DNA of 64,000 nt from JBBDLF01 sp040879025. GTDB taxonomy: Bacteria; Pseudomonadota; Gammaproteobacteria; Pseudomonadales; Pseudohongiellaceae. The position numbers and the translations under genes are program-made. This document shows, in pieces, positions 1 to 7,837 of the stretch; position 1 is the stretch's first letter, and every line of letters starts with the position of its first letter. The DNA lies in NCBI GenBank assembly GCA_040879025.1, contig JBBDLF010000033.1, positions 212,673 through 276,672 on the forward strand, written 5' to 3'. The notes beneath the pieces were generated by a model. That model had not been told where the DNA came from. It did no database searches and saw only the letters and a list, made by a program, of their open reading frames with translations.

Positions 1-79
1 TTGCCGATTCCCTGGCTTCGTTAAATTCTTCCCTCGATTCACTGTTTGCTTTCCTGGTTTTTCCCGTATTGGTAACCAT
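1..79 (-). CDS. N-terminal fragment of an unknown protein, cut by the window edge
   Basis: An ATG at 79-77 follows a textbook Shine-Dalgarno site (AGGAGG, 7 bases upstream) and opens a frame that runs off the left edge with no stop. The 26 visible residues start MVTNTGKTRKANSESREEF and are polar and charged, with no signal peptide or membrane segment. Nothing in this short piece identifies a family. The strong ribosome binding site is the main reason to call it a gene. Confidence 0.6.
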   Translation of the reverse strand, partial: MVTNTGKTRKANSESREEFNEARESA

Positions 80-286
80 GATTTGCCTCCTTGGCTTGAA
101 TTTGACCGTGAAACGGCCGGTGTTGGTAGTCTTTCGGAACACTGCAAGATTCAAGCCGGACACGCGATTGCGTCCGGCCCGTTATCAGCCGCTCTTGACC
201 GAATTTTTGAAACTTCTCCAGTAAAAGACCCTCGGATAGACGGTAACATTCACTTTATGGTTTTTCTGCAGGTGGACACGACGTCG
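80..286. other. Intergenic stretch upstream of the left-edge gene
   Basis: I see no convincing gene here. There is a GC-rich hairpin at 155-178 (GCCGGAC paired with GTCCGGC) without a T run on either strand. The stretch presumably holds the promoter of the left-edge gene, but I could not pick out clear -35 and -10 boxes. It is followed directly by the inverted-repeat element at 287-472. Confidence 0.4.
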
Positions 287-472
287 CCTAGCCCGGACTA
301 TTCATGAACCGCCGTAGCGAGGGCGTCGAGATGCCCGAAAAGACAGCGTGGCGCGGACCGGAAGGCGCGCAGGCGTACTTGACAGTACGTCGAGCACCTG
401 GAGGGAGCACGCGCTGTCTTTTCGGGTATATCGGCGTCCGCAGTAGGTGGTTCATGAATAGTCCGGGCTAGG
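287..472. repeat. MITE-like inverted-repeat element (~186 bp)
   Basis: The outer 24 bases (CCTAGCCCGGACTATTCATG and the next AACC) are perfectly inverted at the other end, at 449-472. A second inverted pair lies inside: CCCGAAAAGACAGCG at 334-348 and CGCTGTCTTTTCGGG at 411-425. A third small palindrome, GTACT-TGAC-AGTAC, sits near the centre (374-387). The element codes for nothing convincing. CTAG at both borders fits a CTAG-type target duplication, although the palindrome makes the exact border ambiguous. This is the structure of a non-autonomous transposable element or a large REP-type repeat. Its right end supplies the stop codon of treS. Confidence 0.75.
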
Positions 473-3400
473 GACCCAATTCGAGGCCACAGGACTCGAT
501 GGTGCGGACAAGACCACGAAGTGGTATGTGAATCCACCCAGGCCGATTGGCGGATTCGTAGCACACCTCGAAGGCAGCTTTCTCCAGCAAAAACAGTTTT
601 GTCAACGTCTGCGGACCTTGCGCTGAAAGCCAATGATGATCGAGTGCATTGGCCGCTGGGTAGTACGCTTGCTGAAACGCGTCGCCTACTGCTTTAAAAA
701 AACGTTCAAGAAACTTGCGTTTGGCTTCAACTTCCTTCTCCCCGTGAACTATGCCCCGGCCAGGGTGGACTTCGGTCACATAATCGAATGAGCGCAGTAC
801 ACCGGCTACGTCACAAAAAGGGCTTGCCTTTGCGTTGCGTTCAGCCAGGGGCTTGATCGGCTCGCCTTCAAAGTCGATAAAATACGCGTCATCCTGCGCG
901 ACCAGAATCTGGCCCAGATGCAGGTCGCCATGTATCCGTATCAGCAGCGAACCCGGTATCTGTTGCGCCAGACTTTCTACCGTTGAATGTATCATCGACC
1001 GCAAACCAATCAGCTTTTGCGCCAAGGTGCGATCCTCTGGTGACAGTTTATTCATTGCCCTCTCCAACTGAGACAGAGATCCGTCGATTTGATCCTTGAT
1101 CGATCCGGAAAAATACCTGGCATCGCTGTCGGTCGCATGACGGGGTGCGAAATGCGGATCCCGGGTTTCTGACGCGAGGGCGATATGCATTTGCGCCAGC
1201 CGCTTTCCTGTCGCACTGGCAAAGCGTGAAACTTCTTCTATGATGCTGGTTTCACTGAATGCCCATTCATCCCAGCCGGAGTCATGAGGCACCACGGTGT
1301 TAGCCGGTTCAGCAAAAAACCGGTCCAACCGCGACATGGTCCAATCCCAGCCGTTACCCTGGCTTGGGATGAAGCGTTTCAATACCGCCAGAACACAGGT
1401 TTCACCCCCCGGACTGATTCGCGAAACATACCCGAGCAGCGTCCCTGTATTGGTGAAACCGTGATTCGAGAGGATCCTGCCGATTTCCACTTCGGGGTTA
1501 GGCCCTTCGAAGAGTCGGCGGAAGCTTTTTAACACCGCCTGTTCGCCTATAATGAGAGAACTGTTGGATTGTTCACCTGACAGCATGCGTATCTCCACGT
1601 CACCCGGACGAAACCTTTCCTCCGCGAAGCCGTCGGTGGCGTGGAATGCCAATTGGCCGATTCCAGCCCCGGGATCGGAAACAACCAGACAGTTGTCAGG
1701 TTTACTTACGGCTTGCCCCATAAGGCCAAGGTAACAACGTGTCATCTGTTCCAGGCTGACCGCATCGGTTATGAACCCGATGTGGTGGCGATGACGCACT
1801 CTTGCCAGAGCCAGCTGGTGTGCAAGGGCGGGGAAATGTTCCTCTTCGAAATAGATACCCAGTGCCAACTGATATTTTTGGGTCTCTTTTTCAGTCTTTA
1901 CCACCAGTTCAGTAATATACACCGGCTCATCGTTGATGCCACAGTCTGCTCCCGGAGTTCCCGATTGTTGCGAATCGCCCAGCGCTTGCAAAGCGCCGGG
2001 CAACGTTATGGCGTTGCCGATATTGATCCATTCGATGTTGGCGTCCTTCCCTCCAAACCATCGCCGTTTTCCGAGATAAGCCGGTAGCACATCGCGCTCG
2101 AGCGTTGTTTTATGCGGGTCACGGAGTACTTCGCTCATATCCCGGCGCAGCACCAGGGTAACGTAGTCCGGCATCGGCTCCGGGGGTTGCGTATACCAGT
2201 CGGGAAACCGCGTTTCTTCGGCAAGCAGAAACCAGTAAAACCCGTAAGGAGGAAGTGTAAGCAGATAGGGAAGTTCGCCGATGGGAGGAAACAGGCTACC
2301 TCCTGTCATTTCCAGCGGAACCAGGCCGGAGAACGCAGAAAGATCAAGCTCCACTGCCTGTGCAGCACGCGACATATTGGCCAGACACAGTATAGCTTCA
2401 CTATGTTCCGTGTCATCGCCGGCCAGATACTCCCTTATATAGGCGAGTACGCAACGATTCGTCGGGTAGATCATTTTCAGCGTGCCGCGACCGAAGGCCT
2501 TGTAGCGCTTGCGAATTTCCAGCATCAGGCGTACCCAGTTTAAAAACGAATGCGAATCGTGAGTGTGGGCCTCAACATTGACGGCACTGTATCCATAGAG
2601 GGGATCCATGATGACGGGCAGTACCAGTCGCGCCGGATCTGCCTTGGAAAAACCCCCGTTGCGGTCTGGGGTCCATTGCATTGGGGTACGCACACCATCA
2701 CGGTCTCCCAGAAAAATGTTGTCACCCATATTAATCTCATCACCGTAGTACAGTATGGGTGTACCGATCATCGACAGCAGCAGCGAATGCATCAATTCGA
2801 TACGACGCCTGTCTCTTTGCATCAGGGGCGCGAGCCGGCGTCGGATACCGAGGTTTAACCTGGCCCGGGTATCTGATGCATACTGATGCCAAAGATAGTC
2901 CCGTTCCTGACTGGTCACCATTTCCAGAGTCAACTCGTCATGGTTACGGAGAAATATGGCCCATTGACAGATGTCAGGTATATCAGGTGTCTGGCGCAGA
3001 ATATCCGTCACGGGGAAACGATCTTCCTGCGCCAGGGCCATGTACATACGGGGCATGAGCGGAAAATGGAATGCCATCTGGCATTCATCACCCGCACCGA
3101 AATAGGGACGTGTATCCTCCGGCCATTGATTCGCTTCAGCCAGAAGAAGTCGATCCGGATACCTGGCGTCCACTACCGCTCGAATTTTCTTGAGTACTTC
3201 GTGAGTTTCAGGAAGATTCTCATTATTGGTTCCATCCCGTTCCACCAGGTAAGGCACAGCGTCGAGTCGCAATCCGTCGACTCCCAGATCCAGCCAGTAA
3301 CTCATCACTTCAATGACTGAATCCAGTACAGCCGGGTTGTCATAGTTCAGATCCGGTTGGTGTGAGTAAAACCGATGCCAATAGTACGCCTGTGCCGCAG

Positions 3401-3908
3401 GGTCCCAGGCCCAGTTGGACTTTTCAGTATCAAGAAAAATAATACGGGTTTCCGGGTACCGCGTATCATTATCCGACCACACATAAAAATTCCTTTCCAC
3501 AGACCCGGGAGCGGCAACGCGGGCGCGCCGAAACCAAAAGTGTTGATCCGATGTGTGATTGATCACCAATTCGGTAATGACACGCAACCCATGAGCATGC
3601 GCGGTGGCGATGAATGTTTTAACATCCTCCATGGTGCCATAGTCGGGGTGAACTGCGCAGTATTCGGCAATATCATAACCATCGTCGCGCAACGGGCTGG
3701 GATAGAAAGGCAGCAACCAGATAGTGTTGACGCCCAGCGTGGTAATGTAGTCAAGCTTTTGTATCAGTCCGGTAAAGTCTCCGATACCATCATTGTTGCT
3801 GTCAAAAAATGATTTGACATGCAGTTGATAAATAACGGCGTCCTTGTACCATGTCGCTGCACTGATGGTCAGTGATTTGCGACCGACTGCTGTATGACTG
3901 TTCTGCAA
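468..3908 (-). CDS. treS: Maltose alpha-D-glucosyltransferase (trehalose synthase) fused to maltokinase
   Basis: This 1146-residue cytoplasmic protein should interconvert trehalose and maltose and then phosphorylate maltose to maltose 1-phosphate, the GlgE substrate. Residues ~20-600 are a GH13 domain with the expected nucleophile D216 (DGLRLDAVPY), acid/base E258 (LLAEANQWPED) and D324 (FLRNHDE). Residues ~620-1146 are a maltokinase with the kinase-like HGD motif (D995, RIHGDLHLGQ) and DFEGEP (D1012). Fusions of this kind are well known in proteobacteria. The start is a TTG six bases after GGAG and 16 bases downstream of the glgE stop, so the two genes are probably cotranscribed. The TAG stop lies inside the terminal repeat of the element at 287-472, so the last residues may have been changed by that insertion. 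Confidence 0.95.
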   Translation of the reverse strand: MQNSHTAVGRKSLTISAATWYKDAVIYQLHVKSFFDSNNDGIGDFTGLIQKLDYITTLGVNTIWLLPFYPSPLRDDGYDIAEYCAVHPDYGTMEDVKTFIATAHAHGLRVITELVINHTSDQHFWFRRARVAAPGSVERNFYVWSDNDTRYPETRIIFLDTEKSNWAWDPAAQAYYWHRFYSHQPDLNYDNPAVLDSVIEVMSYWLDLGVDGLRLDAVPYLVERDGTNNENLPETHEVLKKIRAVVDARYPDRLLLAEANQWPEDTRPYFGAGDECQMAFHFPLMPRMYMALAQEDRFPVTDILRQTPDIPDICQWAIFLRNHDELTLEMVTSQERDYLWHQYASDTRARLNLGIRRRLAPLMQRDRRRIELMHSLLLSMIGTPILYYGDEINMGDNIFLGDRDGVRTPMQWTPDRNGGFSKADPARLVLPVIMDPLYGYSAVNVEAHTHDSHSFLNWVRLMLEIRKRYKAFGRGTLKMIYPTNRCVLAYIREYLAGDDTEHSEAILCLANMSRAAQAVELDLSAFSGLVPLEMTGGSLFPPIGELPYLLTLPPYGFYWFLLAEETRFPDWYTQPPEPMPDYVTLVLRRDMSEVLRDPHKTTLERDVLPAYLGKRRWFGGKDANIEWINIGNAITLPGALQALGDSQQSGTPGADCGINDEPVYITELVVKTEKETQKYQLALGIYFEEEHFPALAHQLALARVRHRHHIGFITDAVSLEQMTRCYLGLMGQAVSKPDNCLVVSDPGAGIGQLAFHATDGFAEERFRPGDVEIRMLSGEQSNSSLIIGEQAVLKSFRRLFEGPNPEVEIGRILSNHGFTNTGTLLGYVSRISPGGETCVLAVLKRFIPSQGNGWDWTMSRLDRFFAEPANTVVPHDSGWDEWAFSETSIIEEVSRFASATGKRLAQMHIALASETRDPHFAPRHATDSDARYFSGSIKDQIDGSLSQLERAMNKLSPEDRTLAQKLIGLRSMIHSTVESLAQQIPGSLLIRIHGDLHLGQILVAQDDAYFIDFEGEPIKPLAERNAKASPFCDVAGVLRSFDYVTEVHPGRGIVHGEKEVEAKRKFLERFFKAVGDAFQQAYYPAANALDHHWLSAQGPQTLTKLFLLEKAAFEVCYESANRPGWIHIPLRGLVRTIESCGLELGP

Positions 3909-3924
3909 AATTCACTCCGGTGTC

Positions 3925-6003
3925 TTAGGGAACCGCGATGACCACTTCAAACACGGCAAAAGGGAGATTATCGGAATTAAAATACCAGTGCTGGGTATCG
4001 GCACCCCACTGAAATGCAGCGCCGTGCATCAGTTCCCGCACATTGAACCCGGGTGCCAATAACTCGGGAGGCACCCTCAGTTGTGCCTCTTCAGACTCGT
4101 CCGCGTTGAGATTGACTGCCACAAGAATGACGTTTCCCCTGTCCTCGGTAAACCGACTATAGAAAATAACCTCGTCATTACCTGATTCATGAAAACGAAT
4201 ATTGAGATGGGAGTGCAAGGCCGGATTGGTCCTCCGAATTGCATTCAATCGTGTGATTTCCCTGATGATGTTGTCCGGTCGGGAAAAATCCCGTGTTCGT
4301 ATCTGGTACTTTTCCGAATCAAGATACTCCTCACGCCCTGGCACGGGGGTGGATTCGCATAACTCAAAACCGCTGTACATTCCCCACGAACCCGACAGGG
4401 TGGTTGCCAGAGCGGCCCGCACCAGAAACGCGCCCCGCCCCCTGCCCTGAAGAAACCAGGGGTTGATGTCAGGTGTATTGACAAAGAAGTTGGGTCGGAA
4501 GTAATCACGTACGTCAGACTGCGTCAGTTCGGTCATATACTCCGTCAGTTCCTGCCGCGTATTCCGCCAGATAAAATAGGTATAGCTTTGCGAGAATCCA
4601 ATCTTGGCAAGTTGATACATCATGGCGGGGCGGGTAAAAGCTTCTGACAGGAAGAGTGTATCCGGATGCTGACTGCGCACATCCCTGATCAACCACTCCC
4701 AGAATGGCAATGGCTTGGTGTGGGGGTTGTCGACGCGAAAAATATTGATGCCTTCAGAAATCCAATAAAGCACGATATCCCGCCAGGCTTCCCACATAGC
4801 GGGCCTGGCGGAGGCGGCATAGAAGTTTACATTGACGATATCTTCGTATTTCTTGGGCGGGTTTTCCGCGTAACGAACAGTTCCGTCGGGCCGCCACTGG
4901 AACCAGTCCGGATGTTCGGTCAGCCACGGATGATCCGGAGAACACTGTATCGCAAAATCCAGCGCCAACTTGATGCCACAGTGTTCTGCTGCGGCAACCA
5001 GTTCGCGAAAATCTTCTATATCTCCCAACTCCTTCATGATGGCATCGTGACCGCCCTCGGTACTGCCGATGGCATAGGGGCAGCCCGGTTCCCCCGGCAT
5101 TGCCACAACGCGGTTATTTTTGCCCTTGCGGTTGGTTTCTCCAATAGGGTGGATTGGAGGAAAATACACGACGTCAAACCCCATGGCATCAATCGCCGGC
5201 AAATGATGAATGACATCACGAAAGGTCCCGTGGCCCTCCGGATCAGCGGTTAAAGAACGAGGGAACAATTCGTACCAGCTGCCAAAACCCGCTTCCGTTC
5301 GTTCAATGCTGACCGGCAACTGATGAGCAAGCCCGGTGCAGAATCGTCGCTCCTCGATTGCCTGCATTGCTTTGAGCACCTTGCCATCAAGTAATGCAGC
5401 GATGCATCCGTCCAGATCAGTTTTCACCGCGGCGCCGTGGCCTGCTTCATCCAGTTTTGCCAATGCCTCGCCTATTATCCGGCTGGCCTCACCGACCGAA
5501 TATTCATCTTCCGCCTGAATGTATTCACTGAAAAACTCCTTGCCGGCGCTGGCACCGAGTTTGCTGCGTGGAGATGAGAGTGCCGCCAGCAACAGAAAAC
5601 GGCCTTCCTGAAGCTCCACGCCGACGTCGAGCCCCGCCCGATATTTCTTGTCAAGTTCATCATGGAAGGTTCCCCATTGATCGAACCAGGCTTCAATAGT
5701 GAAGCTCAGTCCTCCTTTCTGTCCTGGCCGCAAAATGGCCTCCCACCGATCATTCCCTTTGTGGGTCATGGCCCGGCCACGCCATTCCGACTGTCCCGGA
5801 TTACGCCAGAATACCCTCGCGGCAAGCCGGTCGTGGCCATCCATAAAAATCGTTGCACGGACAGTGAACGCCTGGTGAAGAATGCCTTTCGCCGGATAGC
5901 GCCCGTTGTCAACACAGGGACAGACATGGCTGATCACCAGCCGTGATTGCTGCGTGGCCATAATGACATCAGCGGCGCACTGTTTCCTGGGGGCTCTGTT
6001 CAT
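3925..6003 (-). CDS. glgE: Alpha-1,4-glucan:maltose-1-phosphate maltosyltransferase
   Basis: GlgE transfers maltose from maltose 1-phosphate to the end of an alpha-1,4-glucan. The 692-residue length matches the family. The N-terminal beta-sandwich region (~40-130) is followed by the GH13 barrel with nucleophile D425 (FRVDNPHTKPLPFWEW), acid/base E454 (FLSEAF) and a third acid near D512 (NTPDINPW). The start at 6003 has an AGGGAAG site, although the internal Met15 cannot be excluded. It lies immediately upstream of treS-maltokinase, giving trehalose to maltose to maltose-1-P to glucan in one operon. No glgB branching enzyme or glgA is present in this window. Confidence 0.95.
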   Translation of the reverse strand: MNRAPRKQCAADVIMATQQSRLVISHVCPCVDNGRYPAKGILHQAFTVRATIFMDGHDRLAARVFWRNPGQSEWRGRAMTHKGNDRWEAILRPGQKGGLSFTIEAWFDQWGTFHDELDKKYRAGLDVGVELQEGRFLLLAALSSPRSKLGASAGKEFFSEYIQAEDEYSVGEASRIIGEALAKLDEAGHGAAVKTDLDGCIAALLDGKVLKAMQAIEERRFCTGLAHQLPVSIERTEAGFGSWYELFPRSLTADPEGHGTFRDVIHHLPAIDAMGFDVVYFPPIHPIGETNRKGKNNRVVAMPGEPGCPYAIGSTEGGHDAIMKELGDIEDFRELVAAAEHCGIKLALDFAIQCSPDHPWLTEHPDWFQWRPDGTVRYAENPPKKYEDIVNVNFYAASARPAMWEAWRDIVLYWISEGINIFRVDNPHTKPLPFWEWLIRDVRSQHPDTLFLSEAFTRPAMMYQLAKIGFSQSYTYFIWRNTRQELTEYMTELTQSDVRDYFRPNFFVNTPDINPWFLQGRGRGAFLVRAALATTLSGSWGMYSGFELCESTPVPGREEYLDSEKYQIRTRDFSRPDNIIREITRLNAIRRTNPALHSHLNIRFHESGNDEVIFYSRFTEDRGNVILVAVNLNADESEEAQLRVPPELLAPGFNVRELMHGAAFQWGADTQHWYFNSDNLPFAVFEVVIAVP

Positions 6004-6391
6004 AAACTTCCCTGGCCGGACTCGTCATTGCCATCGCCGGACAGGCGACCGCAAAGCCTAAGAGACCACCCCGGTATCAATCTGGATAAAAGACCGGTTT
6101 CGATTTTTCTTTCTCTGCACGGCAGCGGATCCTATACACGCAAATTTATGCCTTGCGGCCTTCATCGTGAAGCCATGTTTACCAAGTTCAGGTGTTTTAC
6201 CCAGGGAACCTCTGAACGACTCAGAAGTTCCCTCGCCCGCCGATGAAAGCAGTGAGAAAATCGCAGTGAATCTCTTTGCATTGAAATCAGCTTTCTGCAA
6301 AAATATTTTTAGACGGTGGCCGCGCCGGGTCCAGTCAAGCGCTGCACTTGCGTAAAGGAATGAATCTGCTTATCAGAAAAAGGAGTTACCT
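6004..6391. other. Divergent intergenic region between glgE and the CBS-domain gene
   Basis: This 388-base stretch separates two divergent genes and must hold both promoters. I see no gene in it. Its clearest structure is the hairpin at 6203-6233. An A/T-rich patch at about 6280-6315 is the likeliest promoter area, but no confident -35/-10 pair was identified. Confidence 0.4.
6203..6233. repeat. Short hairpin repeat AGGGAACCTCTGA...TCAGAAGTTCCCT
   Basis: AGGGAACCTCTGA at 6203-6215 pairs with TCAGAAGTTCCCT at 6221-6233 with two mismatches around a 5-base loop. There is no T run, so it is unlikely to be a simple terminator. The first 12 bases (AGGGAACCTCTG) occur again at 54528-54539, also between two genes. 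This suggests a dispersed repeat or a relic of a transposon end. Confidence 0.5.
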
Positions 6392-6817
6392 ATGAAAGTA
6401 AGAGAAGTCATGTCCACTCGACCTGAGTATATCAGTGCTGATGCGTCCATTCGCGAGGCTGCTCGTTATATGAAGGAGATGAATGCGGGGTTTGCCCCGG
6501 TTGCCCAGGATGACAAACTTGTCGGCGTGGTTACCGACAGGGATCTGACAGTCCGGGCCCTGGCTGACGGCAAGTCACCCGACGACAAGGTTTCATCGGT
6601 CGAAACACCGAAGGTTCTTTACTGCCTCGAGGACGACGAGATTGAAAAAGTGCTCGACAACATGGAAGACCAGCATGTCCAGCGGCTTATCGTGCTGAAT
6701 AATGCAGACAACAAGGACTTCGTTGGCGTCGTGACGCTGTCTGATATTGCCGACCATAGCAGCGATGATCCGCGCGTGACCCAACGCATCGTGGATTGCT
6801 GCCGGCACTATCACTGA
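6392..6817 (+). CDS. CBS-domain pair protein
   Basis: This 141-residue soluble protein consists of two CBS domains (about residues 1-60 and 70-130), seen as MKVREVMSTRPEYISAD, then a GVVTDRDLTVRAL segment, then GVVTLSDIAD. CBS pairs bind adenosine nucleotides and usually act as sensors or regulators, but the target here is unknown. An AAGGAG site sits seven bases before the ATG. The gene is divergent from glgE and convergent with the oxidase operon. Stand-alone proteins of this type are common in proteobacteria. Confidence 0.9.
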   Translation: MKVREVMSTRPEYISADASIREAARYMKEMNAGFAPVAQDDKLVGVVTDRDLTVRALADGKSPDDKVSSVETPKVLYCLEDDEIEKVLDNMEDQHVQRLIVLNNADNKDFVGVVTLSDIADHSSDDPRVTQRIVDCCRHYH

Positions 6818-6844
6818 AACCGTGAATGCGAGAAGCCCGGTGCG

Positions 6845-7102
6845 TCAGGTTCTGGTCAGGTAGTCATTCAATGTCAGCCAGAACAGTAGCGCCAGCCAAA
6901 CCAGCCCCGTCACAGCCGCTGTTCGCGTCAGGCTGTCCGCGCTACGAAGTTGCATGAACACCAGTGCGATTAAAACAACCTTGGCTACCGCGATGCCGAG
7001 ATTGGCGATCAGGTTCCCCATCCCCATGGGTATGAATGAGAGGCCCGCGGTCAATGCCAGTAATCCGAGCAGGCTGACGTAGGTGACTATCAACGATCTC
7101 AC
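6845..7102 (-). CDS. ctaF: Cytochrome c oxidase subunit IV (small membrane subunit)
   Basis: An 85-residue protein with three predicted membrane helices and a C-terminal LFWLTLNDYLTRT, typical of the prokaryotic COX4 family that stabilises caa3 and bo3 oxidases. The start is a GTG at 7102, and the Shine-Dalgarno match is weak. It lies 96 bases downstream of ctaE and is the last gene of the long act-cta operon. No terminator is visible between it and the convergent CBS gene. The family is weakly conserved in sequence, so the call relies on size, helices and position. Confidence 0.8.
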   Translation of the reverse strand: MRSLIVTYVSLLGLLALTAGLSFIPMGMGNLIANLGIAVAKVVLIALVFMQLRSADSLTRTAAVTGLVWLALLFWLTLNDYLTRT

Positions 7103-7198
7103 AATAATCTCACTCTGTTTTCACCGCAGTTTCCTCTGGTCAAAAGCGCGACAGGATACCGGGGAAGCTCTGGACAACTTTGCAGAGCGGCCATCGAG

Positions 7199-7837
7199 TT
7201 ATTTGATCAGATACAGAATGGGAAACACCACAACCCAGATAACATCGACGAAGTGCCAGTAAAGCGCACTGACCTCAAGCTGCCTTTCGAGCCGGGCCCT
7301 ATCAGAACAGCGAAAACTCAACACCAGCATGGAAACAATCAACCCGACACCGATCGCCAGATGCAAGGCATGCAACCCGGTCATGCTGAAATAGACATGA
7401 AAGAAGAGGCGAACCTGATCCGCATCGGGTCCTGAATAGCTGAAAGAGCCGAGAAAGGGAACCAGGCCTTCCGCGTATTCGAGGTAGTACTCCAGACCCT
7501 TGATCGCCAGGAATACTAGCCCCAGACCCACCGTGGCGGCCATCGCCAAACGTGCGGACCGCAGTCTGTCCTGCCGCAGCAACAGCTCTGACATGGCGAT
7601 CGTCAAACTGCTGCTGAGCAGGATTGCCGTGTTGGCTGTCGCCAGCCACAAATTCAGGTGGCTGCTCGCTTCAGCGAACGCCTCCGGGTAGGCTTGCCGG
7701 TATATTGTATAGACCAGGAACAAGCCGCCAAAGAAAAGTATTTCGCTGCCAAGAAATACCCACATACCCAACACATCGGTACTGTGTTGCTGCTCGGCGT
7801 CCTGAAACTGTTCCTGCACATGGACGTTTTCTGTCAT
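7199..7837 (-). CDS. ctaE: Cytochrome c oxidase subunit III
   Basis: A 212-residue membrane protein with five predicted helices. It has the MWVFLGSEILFFGGLF start of the first helix and the HVYFSMTGLHALHLAIG motif of the COX3 family. The five-helix form lacks the first two helices of seven-helix subunit III, as is usual when they are carried elsewhere or absent. Its ATG overlaps the ctaD stop (ATGA), which indicates translational coupling. Subunit III stabilises proton uptake in the A-family oxidase. Confidence 0.93.
   Translation of the reverse strand: MTENVHVQEQFQDAEQQHSTDVLGMWVFLGSEILFFGGLFLVYTIYRQAYPEAFAEASSHLNLWLATANTAILLSSSLTIAMSELLLRQDRLRSARLAMAATVGLGLVFLAIKGLEYYLEYAEGLVPFLGSFSYSGPDADQVRLFFHVYFSMTGLHALHLAIGVGLIVSMLVLSFRCSDRARLERQLEVSALYWHFVDVIWVVVFPILYLIK

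Noticed and set aside
155..178. GC hairpin upstream of the left-edge gene considered as a terminator
   Set aside because: There is no T run on either strand, and no gene ends nearby to need it.
7103..7198. 31-codon frame between ctaE and ctaF
   Set aside because: It has no Shine-Dalgarno site or membrane helix, and the product looks random. The gap is better read as untranslated.
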